This document shows positions 54,810 through 63,109 of a stretch of DNA of 64,000 nt, piece by piece. The translations under genes and the position numbers were made by a program. The notes under the pieces are model-generated. The model was not told where the DNA came from and ran no database searches. It was given only the letters and a program-made list of their open reading frames with translations. Within the stretch, counting starts at the first letter, position 1. The number at the start of each line of letters is the position of its first letter. Origin of the DNA: Methylomicrobium agile. Its GTDB lineage: Bacteria; Pseudomonadota; Gammaproteobacteria; Methylococcales; Methylomonadaceae. The stretch lies in assembly GCF_000733855.1 (NCBI RefSeq), contig NZ_JPOJ01000001.1:2683001-2747000 (forward strand), read 5' to 3'.

Positions 54810-56251
54810 TTGACCGGAAATTTCAGGGTAATCCGCCCTGCAATCAACCCTTCGATTTCCGGCTTTAACTTGCCCTCCGAACCGACAACTGTCTCTGGTT
54901 GCGGCAACGGCATCGTACTGGCGAAAGCTTCAATACGATCCGTTCCGGCCGGTCCGTCCACGGTAAATTCATAGTCCGCGTTGGCGTTAGGAATGCGAAT
55001 CTCGGCACCGGGCCGAATCAAATGATGGGTCTCATAGGCATTCGGAAAAATCGTAAAAATTTCGCCTTTGGAGTTAATGTGCAGAAGGGTCACATACAGC
55101 GGTTTTTCAGTCGCAACGAATAACGCTATCGATTCTCCGATTCTATAATGCTCTGCGGACAACCTGAGTTTGAATGGTTGAATCCCAGCCTCGACATTTT
55201 TCGGAGGGGATTGCATTGTCGACATTTCACCGTCTCCGGTGGCCTCGTCGATGCGCTGGGATACGCGGGTAGGCGGCTTGATTGCTTCGGCAGCCCTTCC
55301 GTTCTGCTCCGCCGGACGATAAATGAACCAGGCCAAAACCGTCAATAAGACGCCCCCGACAGTAGCAATTGCAGCAAGGCTTTTTATTTTAGGCTGTTTG
55401 GGGGACGAAATTTCCAGCAAAAATTGGTCGATCGACCGTGTCCTGTTCCCCTGTTTCAACTCAAGTCCATGCAATAAGCCGTTCCATTGCGCCTTTGTGA
55501 TCGATGTAATCGGCGCCGGCTTGGCTTTCATATCATAAGCTTGTTGTGCATTCGATCGCGAAAAGGGATGTTTACCGGTTAATAGTTCATAAACGACACA
55601 AGCCAATGCATAAATATCGTCTCGCGGATCCACCGGCTGATTATTGAGCCTTTCCAGACTCGCGTAAGAAGGTGAATAGGCATTTAAGGTTTGGGAACTG
55701 AAAATCGTCGTATCGTCATAATTGTGTCCGGGTTTATTGAATCGGCTGGCGATGCCTAAATCCAGAACCTTCACATGCCCCTCTTCATCCACAAAAACAT
55801 TACCAGGCTTAAAATCCGCATGAACAATGCCGTTTTTATGAGCATGCGACAACGCTGCGGCCATATTCTGAATTAATGGCCATGCCTTGCTGAATGGAAT
55901 ACCAGAAGTATATTTTTTTAGTAATGTACTAAGTGGTTGTCCTTTGAGGAGTTCCATGCTCAAATAAATATTGTTCCCATCCCGATCAAAGTCATAGACA
56001 GCAATAATGTTTGGGTGGGCAAGTGATTTAGCTTTTTTGGCTTCCCTCTGCATCGCGACAAAAAACAGGGGATCGTCCAGAAGATCGGAGTTAAGCAGTT
56101 TGATAGCCAAATACGGGTCTTTGTCCCGAGCCTCTACTGCTAATAAATCTAATGCCTTATAGACGGTTCCCATTCCGCCGCGACCTAGAACCTCTTCAAG
56201 CACAAAGCGATCTTTTAGCACTTTTTTGCTTTCGGTAGAGGGAGTTATCAC
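54806..56251 (-). CDS. Membrane Ser/Thr protein kinase with DUF4384-like C-terminal domain
   Basis: A 481-residue Hanks-type kinase. The kinase domain (about 15-285) has the glycine loop GRGGMGTV, Lys51 in YLAIKLL, the catalytic loop HADFKPGN (His144, Asp146, Asn151) with HAD in place of HRD, and DLG instead of DFG at 164-166. A membrane helix (about 291-311) is followed by a periplasmic region whose last 110 residues (SIALFVATEKPLYVTLLHINSKGEIFTIFPN) look like DUF4384. So signals from outside could control phosphorylation inside, or the reverse. It is convergent with the OmpA-like gene and part of the TPS-caspase locus by position. Confidence 0.9.
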   Translation of the reverse strand: MITPSTESKKVLKDRFVLEEVLGRGGMGTVYKALDLLAVEARDKDPYLAIKLLNSDLLDDPLFFVAMQREAKKAKSLAHPNIIAVYDFDRDGNNIYLSMELLKGQPLSTLLKKYTSGIPFSKAWPLIQNMAAALSHAHKNGIVHADFKPGNVFVDEEGHVKVLDLGIASRFNKPGHNYDDTTIFSSQTLNAYSPSYASLERLNNQPVDPRDDIYALACVVYELLTGKHPFSRSNAQQAYDMKAKPAPITSITKAQWNGLLHGLELKQGNRTRSIDQFLLEISSPKQPKIKSLAAIATVGGVLLTVLAWFIYRPAEQNGRAAEAIKPPTRVSQRIDEATGDGEMSTMQSPPKNVEAGIQPFKLRLSAEHYRIGESIALFVATEKPLYVTLLHINSKGEIFTIFPNAYETHHLIRPGAEIRIPNANADYEFTVDGPAGTDRIEAFASTMPLPQPETVVGSEGKLKPEIEGLIAGRITLKFPVN

Positions 56252-56378
56252 ATTTCTCTCCTAATCGACTAAAAATTTACACAAAAATAGTCCGCCTCTC
56301 ACTGATATTACCTGTCTCTATTTGCAACATAATGGGTATTCAAAAAACCGCACGCTGATAGCTTTGTCCAGCGCCGCC

Positions 56379-56447
56379 ATGTCAAGCGATCCCCGCATTT
56401 CACGGTAGAACCTCATTCGACGGAACCCGGCAAGCCGGTTCCGTCTT
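56379..56447. repeat. Copy of the pre-lipoprotein repeat segment
   Basis: CATGTCAAGCGATCCCCGCA...GGCAAGCCGGTTCC matches 41763-41827 (CATATCAAGCGACCCGACAT...). It holds the GGAACC...GGTTCC hairpin but not the 23-base tandem copies. It lies upstream of the kinase gene in a 255-base gap. Confidence 0.65.
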
Positions 56448-56506
56448 AGGGGGTACGGGTTCAAAATCAGGGATATGGAAATGAGAAATTTCTATACAGC
56501 CAAGAA

Positions 56507-56722
56507 TCAAGCCGCCTGTAAATCGTGCAAAGGCAAATGCGACAGCACTATGGATTGAATATCGGGTTTTTGGCTGGCATGTTGTACGTCAATACCAACC
56601 AATCCCCCGTTTTCATCAAAATCCAGCACTACGCCGTCAGCCACCTCATCGGAGTCTACGGACGCCCGTTCGGATAAATGGATATATAAAGAATCCGTTT
56701 CTTTATCGTAATTTAATTTCAT
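56507..56722 (-). CDS. DUF2283 family small protein
   Basis: A 71-residue protein of the DUF2283 family: MKLNYDKETDSLYIHLSERAS at the start, then DEVADGVVLDFDENGGLVGIDVQHASQK. The fold is a small beta-sheet protein of unknown function. It is commonly encoded beside a small DUF4258-like or similar partner, as here, and such pairs are sometimes viewed as toxin-antitoxin-like; that is unproven. It overlaps the upstream gene's stop by four bases. Confidence 0.8.
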   Translation of the reverse strand: MKLNYDKETDSLYIHLSERASVDSDEVADGVVLDFDENGGLVGIDVQHASQKPDIQSIVLSHLPLHDLQAA

Positions 56723-56958
56723 GGCTTAAACCTTCGGTCTGGAAAAGCGTTATGCACGGTCACCCCATCTTCCAGTGTGACCACGCGCAAATAGCGGTCG
56801 AGTTCGTCAACAAATATCCAATGGCGAATACGCCCATCCGGCTGGATTTCCCGACGAAAGGGATGTGAAATCGCTTTAAGGCACCCTTCTGAACGGATAT
56901 AAGGGCGCTTCAGCAAAACATCGTCGCGAAAATAAGTCGTTGTGGTTAAATTGTTCAT
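56719..56958 (-). CDS. Small protein paired with DUF2283
   Basis: A 79-residue protein (MNNLTTTTYFRDDVLLKRPYI) with the segments HPFRREIQPDGRIRHWIFVDELDRYLRVVTLEDGVTVHNAFPD; the pattern of a short beta-rich nuclease-like fold (DUF4258 or RelE-like) comes to mind but I cannot confirm it. I prefer the ATG at 56958 to one at 56991, since it places the start after a run lacking conserved residues. The four-base overlap with the DUF2283 gene means they are translated together. Confidence 0.7.
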   Translation of the reverse strand: MNNLTTTTYFRDDVLLKRPYIRSEGCLKAISHPFRREIQPDGRIRHWIFVDELDRYLRVVTLEDGVTVHNAFPDRRFKP

Positions 56959-57149
56959 TATGCGGATTATGAGGGAGTTTTTGTAAGGCAATCAAGTGTG
57001 CCTTACAACTTTTTATAGACTCGCTTACTGCATCGAAACTTGCCAAAAGATACGATTTATCGCTCATTCAAAGCGATTATTCGAAAGTCGCGACGAAGGC
57101 GTCGCTCCCACAAAACCGTAGTGCATAAGGCCTTCTCCAAAACAAGGAC

Positions 57150-57240
57150 ATGCAACGCCCGGAAATCATCATGATTTACCGTTTCCGGACAATCGATAAT
57201 TTCTGTCAAATATGCCATTTCTTTGTCTTTCCGCTCGACA
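57150..57240 (-). pseudogene. 3' remnant of a second xre regulator gene
   Basis: On the minus strand this reads LFVERKDKEMAYLTEIID, matching LLVEQKDKEVAYLKEIIDLLK at the C terminus of the XRE protein at 43665-44057, and the flanking CATCATGATTTACCGTTTCC matches downstream of that gene. Everything upstream of the coil is missing here. The 5' remnant is on the other side of the TonB-LuxR module at 61098-61144. Confidence 0.75.
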
Positions 57241-57346
57241 AAAAGATATAGCGTCGCTCTACATCTTTCCGACTCAGTCGCCCTTGTGTTACTGTATTCA
57301 GGCAAGGAGTCTTAATCAAAAAACAATCAATGCGCTTGGAGCTCTC

Positions 57347-59326
57347 GTGCAAAAATGCGGTCCAGGAAAAGTCTATCCGACTTTAGAGCTGTTCAATGTC
57401 AAAGGTTTAGGGCAAGTATTGGCATTTTTCGCTGTTTTCCTTATTTGCTCCGCTGTTGCCGCGGAAGCCGAAGAAGTCATTCTGCCGGAAATTACAGTGA
57501 CAACATCGGGCGACTTCGCGGACGAAGCTCAAGACGCGGGATTTACCGAAAAGACCGGTACTACGCATTTAACTCAAGAAGACCTGGCCATCGCCCAGGA
57601 GCGTACCGTTGACGAAACCTTGCGGGGCCTTCCTGGCATTGGCGTGACTAAAGGCGGTACTTTCGGCTTGGGCCTGCTTCATGTGCGAGGCGTGGGCGGC
57701 CAAGGATTGGTTTTTCTGGACGGCATGCCGGTGCCCGACTCCTTGCCCGGCGTCGTCAATTTGAATGCGTTGCTTCCCGACGGTCAAGACCGTATCGAAA
57801 TCAAGCGGGGGTTCAATCCGGCATCGAGAACATTTGGTTCGCTGGGTGGTTCCATCGATTTGACGTCCCGCACGGCCAAAGACGACAGCGCGGATCTGCG
57901 CGTGGAAGGCGGCACCTTCGGTTTTCTCAAGGAAACTGCGCGCGGCAATCTGGCGGGAAAAAAAGCACGTCTTGCCGTCACAGTCACCCGCGCCGATGCG
58001 TTCGACGGCGCCTATCATGCGCAAAAGTCCAACAACAATCCGGAGCGCGATCCTTACCACGCGAATCAGGTCCTCATGAAAGCCGGTCTGGACCTGAGTG
58101 ATGCCGTCGCCTGGGAAGGCTCCATGCTGTACCGCGATGCATGGAATGCATGGGACGGTTACGGCATTCGCAAAGGCATGTTTGCGATGGCGGACGAAAA
58201 GGACTCTTTTTTTGCCGAAGAAAGCTGGATAGCGCAGAACACGCTCACTGCCCATATCAATGCGGATTGGGATATGCGTTTGCAGTTGGGTTATATCCAT
58301 ACCGACAATCAGGCTAAAGTCATGGGCATAACTCCGGGCTATACCACCGATCTTTACCTCGCCCGCTGGGAGAACAACCAGCGTTTGTGGCATGGCAAAG
58401 GGGGCGATGTCATTCGTCTGGTATGGGGAGCGGAAGGGCGCCATGAATGGGCCGAGGCTCCTACTTTCGGACCGCCGCCGGCATTGGCGCCCGGCGCGTC
58501 CTTTGCCGAAAGCCGTAATCAGCAAGCCGGCTTTCTGGAAACCCGTTTCGCCTATGGAAAACTCAGCGGCGACATGGGCGTCCGCTATGAAAGCTACGAT
58601 CGCTTCCAAAGCCACGCGCTCGTTCACGCCGCCTTGGCCTGGCAGGTACAGGACACGTTGAAGCTGCGCGCCAACGGCGGCAACGGCTTCCGGATACCGA
58701 GTTACGCCGAAAGATTGTTTCCGCTGCTCGGTAATCCCCAGCTTAAACCCGAACGCGGCGCGGGCGGCGACCTGGGCTTGGAGTGGCAGGCGCTGTCCAA
58801 CCTCAGATTCAATCTGACCGGGTTTTACACCCGCCACGACAATTTGATCGTCGTCAGTTGGGAGCCGCAACCCACCGCCCAACTCCCTTGCATCGGCGAA
58901 TGTATCGGCAATGTCGCCAACGCCAGTATCGCCGGTCTGGAAACGAGTGCCGAGCTCGTTTTCAATCCGCAATGGCGCGGCGGAGCGGCCTATACCTATA
59001 ACGACGGCCGCAATCTCGATAACGGCCGCCGGTTGCCGTTTCAAGCCAAGGATAGCGTGCGCGTCTGGGGCGAATGGCGCGCGCCGAATCTGCCGCTAAC
59101 CTTATGGGCTGAAGGCATTTACCGCAGCCTGTCTCAAAACGATCTCGGCAACACACTGGATGTGGACGACGCGTTTCATCTGAACGTTCACGTCAACTAC
59201 CGGGTGATGCCCAGGCTCGACTTATACGTGCGCGGCGAAAACATCAATAACGACAAAACGCCGGATATCTATAGTTTCGATCATGCCGGCGCCGCGGTCT
59301 ATGGCGGCCTTTCCTACCGGCTTTGA
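57347..59326 (+). CDS. TonB-dependent outer-membrane receptor
   Basis: An outer-membrane active transporter of about 659 residues. A signal-like hydrophobic stretch (GQVLAFFAVFLICSAVAAEA) is followed by a TonB box (about ILPEITVTTSG), a plug domain (TVDETLRGLPGIGVTKGG, LHVRGVGGQGLVFLDGMPVPDS, DRIEIKRG) and a 22-strand barrel ending YGGLSYRL. The GTG at 57347 has GGAG five bases upstream; longer frames run into DNA that is antisense to the xre remnant. The substrate (metal chelate, vitamin or other) is not evident. The LuxR-type gene is convergent downstream. A truncated duplicate is at 39636-40079. Confidence 0.9.
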   Translation: MQKCGPGKVYPTLELFNVKGLGQVLAFFAVFLICSAVAAEAEEVILPEITVTTSGDFADEAQDAGFTEKTGTTHLTQEDLAIAQERTVDETLRGLPGIGVTKGGTFGLGLLHVRGVGGQGLVFLDGMPVPDSLPGVVNLNALLPDGQDRIEIKRGFNPASRTFGSLGGSIDLTSRTAKDDSADLRVEGGTFGFLKETARGNLAGKKARLAVTVTRADAFDGAYHAQKSNNNPERDPYHANQVLMKAGLDLSDAVAWEGSMLYRDAWNAWDGYGIRKGMFAMADEKDSFFAEESWIAQNTLTAHINADWDMRLQLGYIHTDNQAKVMGITPGYTTDLYLARWENNQRLWHGKGGDVIRLVWGAEGRHEWAEAPTFGPPPALAPGASFAESRNQQAGFLETRFAYGKLSGDMGVRYESYDRFQSHALVHAALAWQVQDTLKLRANGGNGFRIPSYAERLFPLLGNPQLKPERGAGGDLGLEWQALSNLRFNLTGFYTRHDNLIVVSWEPQPTAQLPCIGECIGNVANASIAGLETSAELVFNPQWRGGAAYTYNDGRNLDNGRRLPFQAKDSVRVWGEWRAPNLPLTLWAEGIYRSLSQNDLGNTLDVDDAFHLNVHVNYRVMPRLDLYVRGENINNDKTPDIYSFDHAGAAVYGGLSYRL

Positions 59327-59469
59327 ACCAGTAATCGATGCCCCGAATGACATGGATCAATACTGCCGACACAAGGTCGACACTGGCTGCTGTAGCGCGT
59401 CCAACACCGTTCGACGTGTCCTTAACCTGTGTAGGGTGGGTAGAGCGTTTGATGCTTGGCAAAGCGCTT

Positions 59470-59534
59470 GTAGGACGGATTCGCCGTCAGGCAATCAGGC
59501 GCGGTTGGCGTTTTGCTATCGCGAAAACGCCCTA
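59470..59534. repeat. Palindromic GTAG...CTAC repeat, family 2, copy 6
   Basis: GTAGGACGGATTCGCCGTCA at the left and GCGTTTTGCTATCGCGAAAA plus CGCCCTAC at the right. It sits between the convergent TonB receptor and LuxR genes. The corresponding decayed copy at 40079-40269 lacks it, so it probably moved in after the duplication or was lost from the other copy. Confidence 0.7.
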
Positions 59535-59650
59535 CAACGCTGCGCTTCATAACGCTTGACATGGATAACAGGGCCGTAGGATGGGTAGAGCGTCAGCGAA
59601 ACCCATCAAACAATCTAAAAAATAATTTCTTCGGGTTAACGATGAATGAT

Positions 59651-60781
59651 TTACATCGGTCCGGCCATCAGATGCGACAAGTAAAATTTGACCAATTCGC
59701 GCTGGTTTTTGGTTTGGGTCTTGGCGAACAAGGCGCTGAGCTGAGTACGCAGGGTCTTGATGCCGATTTGCAGGCATTCGGCGATTTCTTGAGTGCTTTC
59801 TTTCAGCAGTAATTGCTCTAAAACACGGGTTTCGGCCGGAGTGAGACGGTAAATCTTGGCAAAGCCGCCGAGATTGCCCGTAGCCAGCTTGCCCGGTTCG
59901 GCGATCAGCGCCATGATGTGCGCTTGCTCGGCCAAGGACTGGGTAAAGGCGTTGGGCAGCGGCATGAAAGTAATCATCCAACGCTGGCCGGTCCCGATAT
60001 CCTTTACGTCCATGCTGCCGCCAAAACCCTGACGAGTCTGGTACAGGTTTTCGCGAATCGCGGCGGCATCCTGTGCGCCGGCGGCGGTTAGCCGCTGGTT
60101 GATGACCAGCGGGCCGCTGCCCTCCCGGAAAATGGCCTCGGCCTGTCGATTGGCGAACAACACCTTACCGTCACCGTCCAACAAGGCCACCGCTTGATTT
60201 ATCCGGTCCAGGACGTGTTCGCGCAAGTAGCGCGTTTCTTGTTCCAACGATAAGCGCCAGTGAATGCGCAGCGCCCGTTGTAAGTGCGGCATGAGGCGCC
60301 GATATAAGGCAATCTCGCTCTCCGTATAGATGCCGGCGCGGCGCGAGCGCAATGTCGTTACCCGTACCGAAACATCCCCTTGCTGCAAGATCGCGCCGCC
60401 GATCGAGTAGAAATAATCTTGCGGCTTCAGCCAGCCGCTGAAAAATTCGGTTTTGGGCAGGTCGGCGTCAGGATAGAGCTGGGAGGAAATGACCGGAACG
60501 CCTTCGCCGTAGCGCTTGGCATTTTGCAGCCAGACGTTCGCGTGGCCGAATTCCTTTTGGAGCGATTCGAGGAAATCCTCGTCGGTACGCGCCTGCGCGA
60601 CGAAACTCCGGTTGGGCGAGGAGGCCGTTGTCGAGCGGCCCGTGCCGAAGTCATGTACAAACAGCAAGGATCCCGCTGAATGCATTGCCTCGGAAAAGCA
60701 TTCGAGAAACCGTCGCCAAGCGGCCGGTTCCATGCCGGCGTCGTAGATCAATCCGACCAGTTCGTCAAATTGCTCCTCCAT
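59651..60781 (-). CDS. LuxR-type helix-turn-helix regulator
   Basis: A 376-residue regulator. The first 290 residues form sensor-like domains (a PAS-like fold around LDGDGKVLFANRQAEAIFREG) and the last 65 a LuxR-type DNA-binding domain (YRLTPAETRVLEQLLLKESTQEIAECLQIGIKTLRTQLSALFAKTQTKNQRELVKF). No autoinducer-binding domain of the LuxR quorum type is evident. It is convergent with the TonB receptor gene, which it may control. The gene at 40269-41403 is a frameshifted copy. Confidence 0.9.
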   Translation of the reverse strand: MEEQFDELVGLIYDAGMEPAAWRRFLECFSEAMHSAGSLLFVHDFGTGRSTTASSPNRSFVAQARTDEDFLESLQKEFGHANVWLQNAKRYGEGVPVISSQLYPDADLPKTEFFSGWLKPQDYFYSIGGAILQQGDVSVRVTTLRSRRAGIYTESEIALYRRLMPHLQRALRIHWRLSLEQETRYLREHVLDRINQAVALLDGDGKVLFANRQAEAIFREGSGPLVINQRLTAAGAQDAAAIRENLYQTRQGFGGSMDVKDIGTGQRWMITFMPLPNAFTQSLAEQAHIMALIAEPGKLATGNLGGFAKIYRLTPAETRVLEQLLLKESTQEIAECLQIGIKTLRTQLSALFAKTQTKNQRELVKFYLSHLMAGPM

Positions 60782-61097
60782 TTCGATCCCTACTCACTCC
60801 TCGGAATTTTTCAGTGATGTTGCCAATACGCAGGCACTGGGTTAGATAAATAGTCCCTGCTCCCGACAACTTGCCGAAAACGTTGTTTTGCTTTCTGACG
60901 CTGCTGGCGGGACTCGAAAAAAATGTCTGCAAGAACGCCCGTTTCAGCCAAATGACTGATGACGGAGAGGGATTATATAAATTAAGCTTCGCTCCGGCAA
61001 TTCTTAGCGATAGGGGGGTAAGTAAGGTAATTATCGAAGTAGGCTAAGTTCAGTCTTCCAACGGAAGCAGTCGAAAGCAAAACGAGTTCTAGAGCTT

Positions 61098-61144
61098 ACA
61101 GCCTTTCAACTGTCCGGACAGACGAATTTTTTCATGCACTGCCA
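61098..61144 (-). pseudogene. 5' remnant of the split xre gene
   Basis: Reads MAVHEKIRLSGQLKG on the minus strand, matching the first 15 codons of the XRE gene (MAVHEKIRLLRQLKG). The upstream flank, up to about 61262, also matches that of the intact gene (44058-44190). With the 3' remnant at 57150-57240 it brackets the TonB-LuxR module in the same orientation. Confidence 0.75.
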
Positions 61145-61310
61145 TATAAAGACACATCCTATGGGTGAAATACCAAGTGTGGCTTGATTGTAGCAAGCTC
61201 ATGGCATTTTTATAATTTTCTCATCAACGTGAAACGTAAAGCAGCAAATTCGCCGATAGGCAATCCGCCGCGCGCTATGGGGTGCGGGCTGGATGATCCG
61301 CTGTGCCTGT

Positions 61311-61417
61311 AGCCGGGATTTTTCGAGTGGATGTGCGATCATCCAATCAGTCTGGCGATCACAAACTATCAGGCCGACAAATTGTTATTTACCGGTTGGA
61401 ACGAGGGATACCCTTAA
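61311..61417 (+). pseudogene. Possible 5' remnant of a TIGR03032-like gene
   Basis: One frame reads EWMCDHPISLAITNYQADKL followed by LFTGWNEGYP and a stop. The pattern LAITNYQADKLLF resembles the N-terminal region of TIGR03032-type proteins. No start or continuation is present, so this would be a short scar in the gap before the methyltransferase gene. Confidence 0.25.
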
Positions 61418-61450
61418 TTCCTTACCGGATTTTATATCAAGGAGAAGAAA

Positions 61451-62227
61451 GTGCATTCCAAACCCTCACAAAACGCCGTTTTTCGTGCTGCTTTACAGCT
61501 TCGTGAGGCTGGCAGGCTTTATGATTTAACCGATACAGACTCTGACGACGTGTTTAGAGGCAGCATCGACCGTTTTTGCCTGATCGTCCATGAACTTAGA
61601 AATTGCCGAAAAGTGCTCGATATCGGCCCGGGCGCTGGCATCTTGTCTTCTCTACTCCATGAACTCGGGCATGAGTGCTATGCCGTCGATATTGTCGACC
61701 GGCGCGAGCAATTTCCAACGGCCTTTGCAAAACTCGAGGATTTCAAAATCTGCAATGTCGAGGTCGACCTCCTGCCCTGGTCGGACGGATTTTTCGACGC
61801 GGTGGTCTGCTGTCAGGCGCTGGAACATTTTTCGCATTCGCACCTGCCGGCAGTCAAGGAAATGTACCGCGTGCTGAAGCCGGGAGGCATTCTGGAGCTC
61901 GACGTACCGAATGTGGCCTGTTTCAGAAACCGCAGCCGCCTGCTCAGGGGCAAACACATCACCTACGATTACGAAAAACATTACCTCTATGCCGAACCGA
62001 TTCTGTATAAAGGCCGGTCTTTCTTTCCTGACCGCCATAACCGCGAGTTTACGAAAAAAGAACTCAAGATTTTGTTCGATGCGGCCGGCTTTAAAAAGCA
62101 GCAAGTCTCATTCTTGAAAAGCCGCCGCTATCGGACAGGATTCGAAAGAATCAAATCGATCGGCACCGTGTTGAGAGATGCGATCCCTTCGTTCAGAAAA
62201 TCACTGATCGGATTTGGGATCAAATAA
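61451..62227 (+). CDS. Class I SAM-dependent methyltransferase
   Basis: A 258-residue methyltransferase. Motif I is KVLDIGPGAGILSSLLHELG (about residues 52-71), then YAVDIVDR, DLLPWSDGFFDAVVCCQALEHFSH (about 112-135) and MYRVLKPGGILELDVPN, all typical of Methyltransf_11-type enzymes. The acceptor (sugar, lipid or small molecule) cannot be told. GTG start at 61451 follows AAGGAGAAGAAA. No pathway neighbour is in view; an IS5 element inserted just 12 bases beyond its stop may have cut off a former operon. Confidence 0.88.
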   Translation: MHSKPSQNAVFRAALQLREAGRLYDLTDTDSDDVFRGSIDRFCLIVHELRNCRKVLDIGPGAGILSSLLHELGHECYAVDIVDRREQFPTAFAKLEDFKICNVEVDLLPWSDGFFDAVVCCQALEHFSHSHLPAVKEMYRVLKPGGILELDVPNVACFRNRSRLLRGKHITYDYEKHYLYAEPILYKGRSFFPDRHNREFTKKELKILFDAAGFKKQQVSFLKSRRYRTGFERIKSIGTVLRDAIPSFRKSLIGFGIK

Positions 62228-62243
62228 ACTCGCCAAAGGCTAG

Positions 62244-63092
62244 ATAGTGTCGTCATAAGATAGCTGTCCACAGGGCGATGCACCGGATCTGCACAGCGGC
62301 CAGGAACGATGCGGTGTTCTTGGCATAGCGTGTGGCAATACCTCGCCAGCGCTTGAGGTGCAAGAACGCGTTTTCTACTAAATGCCGCAGTTTGTACAGG
62401 TCGCGATCGTAGTCGCGGGGTTGTTTTCGATTGCGGCGTGGCGGAATGACCACCGTCATCTGATTTGCTTCGGCTTGGGCTACGATAGCATCGCTATCGT
62501 AGCCTTTGTCCGCCAATAAGTACTGAGCATCCACGCCTTCGATCAAGGCTGAAGCCTGCGAACAATCTGCTGTGGTACCTGCTGTAATAAGGATTCTGAC
62601 CGGCATACCATGCGCATCCACGGCCAGATGTATCTTACTGTTGAGCCCCCTTTTGTGACCGCCATGCCCTGATTGCCGCCTTGCGCGCCGGTCGCATGCG
62701 GATGGACTTTGATGTGGCTGGCATCAATCATCAACCATTCATAGTCGGGTTCGGTGACCAACTGTTCCAACAGGGCTTCCCAGACGCCGTGATCTCGCCA
62801 ACGGCAAAACCGGCGATGGGTGTTCTTCCAATCGCCATAGTCAGGTGGCAGGTCGCGCCATGGCGCACCGGTACGCAAAATCCAGAAGACCGCATTGATA
62901 AACAAGCGGTTGTCTCGCGCTTTTCCGCCCCAGGCCCCGGCACGGCCGGGCAGATGGGGTTCCAGTAAGCTCCAAACCGTATCGGAAATGTCATGGCGGC
63001 GGTGGGCAGGTTGGGACATGGCTCTTTAATCTCATCAGCAACGACAATCTCCGTATTATACCTGACAAAGACTTATCTTGTGACGACACTAT
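62244..63092 (-). mobile_element. IS5-family insertion sequence, complete
   Basis: An 849-base element with imperfect terminal inverted repeats (ATAGTGTCGTCATAAGATA and its near-complement), flanked by CTAG at 62240-62243 and 63093-63096, the YTAR target duplication expected of the IS5 group. It contains one transposase gene split over two overlapping frames. The right end adjoins the IS630-type element. Confidence 0.92.
62253..63019 (-). CDS. IS5-family DDE transposase (frameshift between two frames)
   Basis: The first frame (63019 to about 62543) starts MSQPAHRRHDISDTVWSLLE and contains FWILRTGAPWRDLPPDYGDW and the first catalytic Asp in WLMIDASHIKVHPHA. The second (62621 to 62253) carries DAHGMPVRILITAGTTADC, the second Asp in YLLADKGYDSD and Glu in HLVENAFLHLKRWRGIATRY. 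The frames meet at a run of four A and five G (62646-62654, minus strand), a typical minus-one slippery site, so programmed frameshifting would give the full transposase. A loss of one G from a dead copy cannot be excluded. Confidence 0.85.
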
Positions 63093-63109
63093 CTAGTAGT
63101 CTGCCAATC

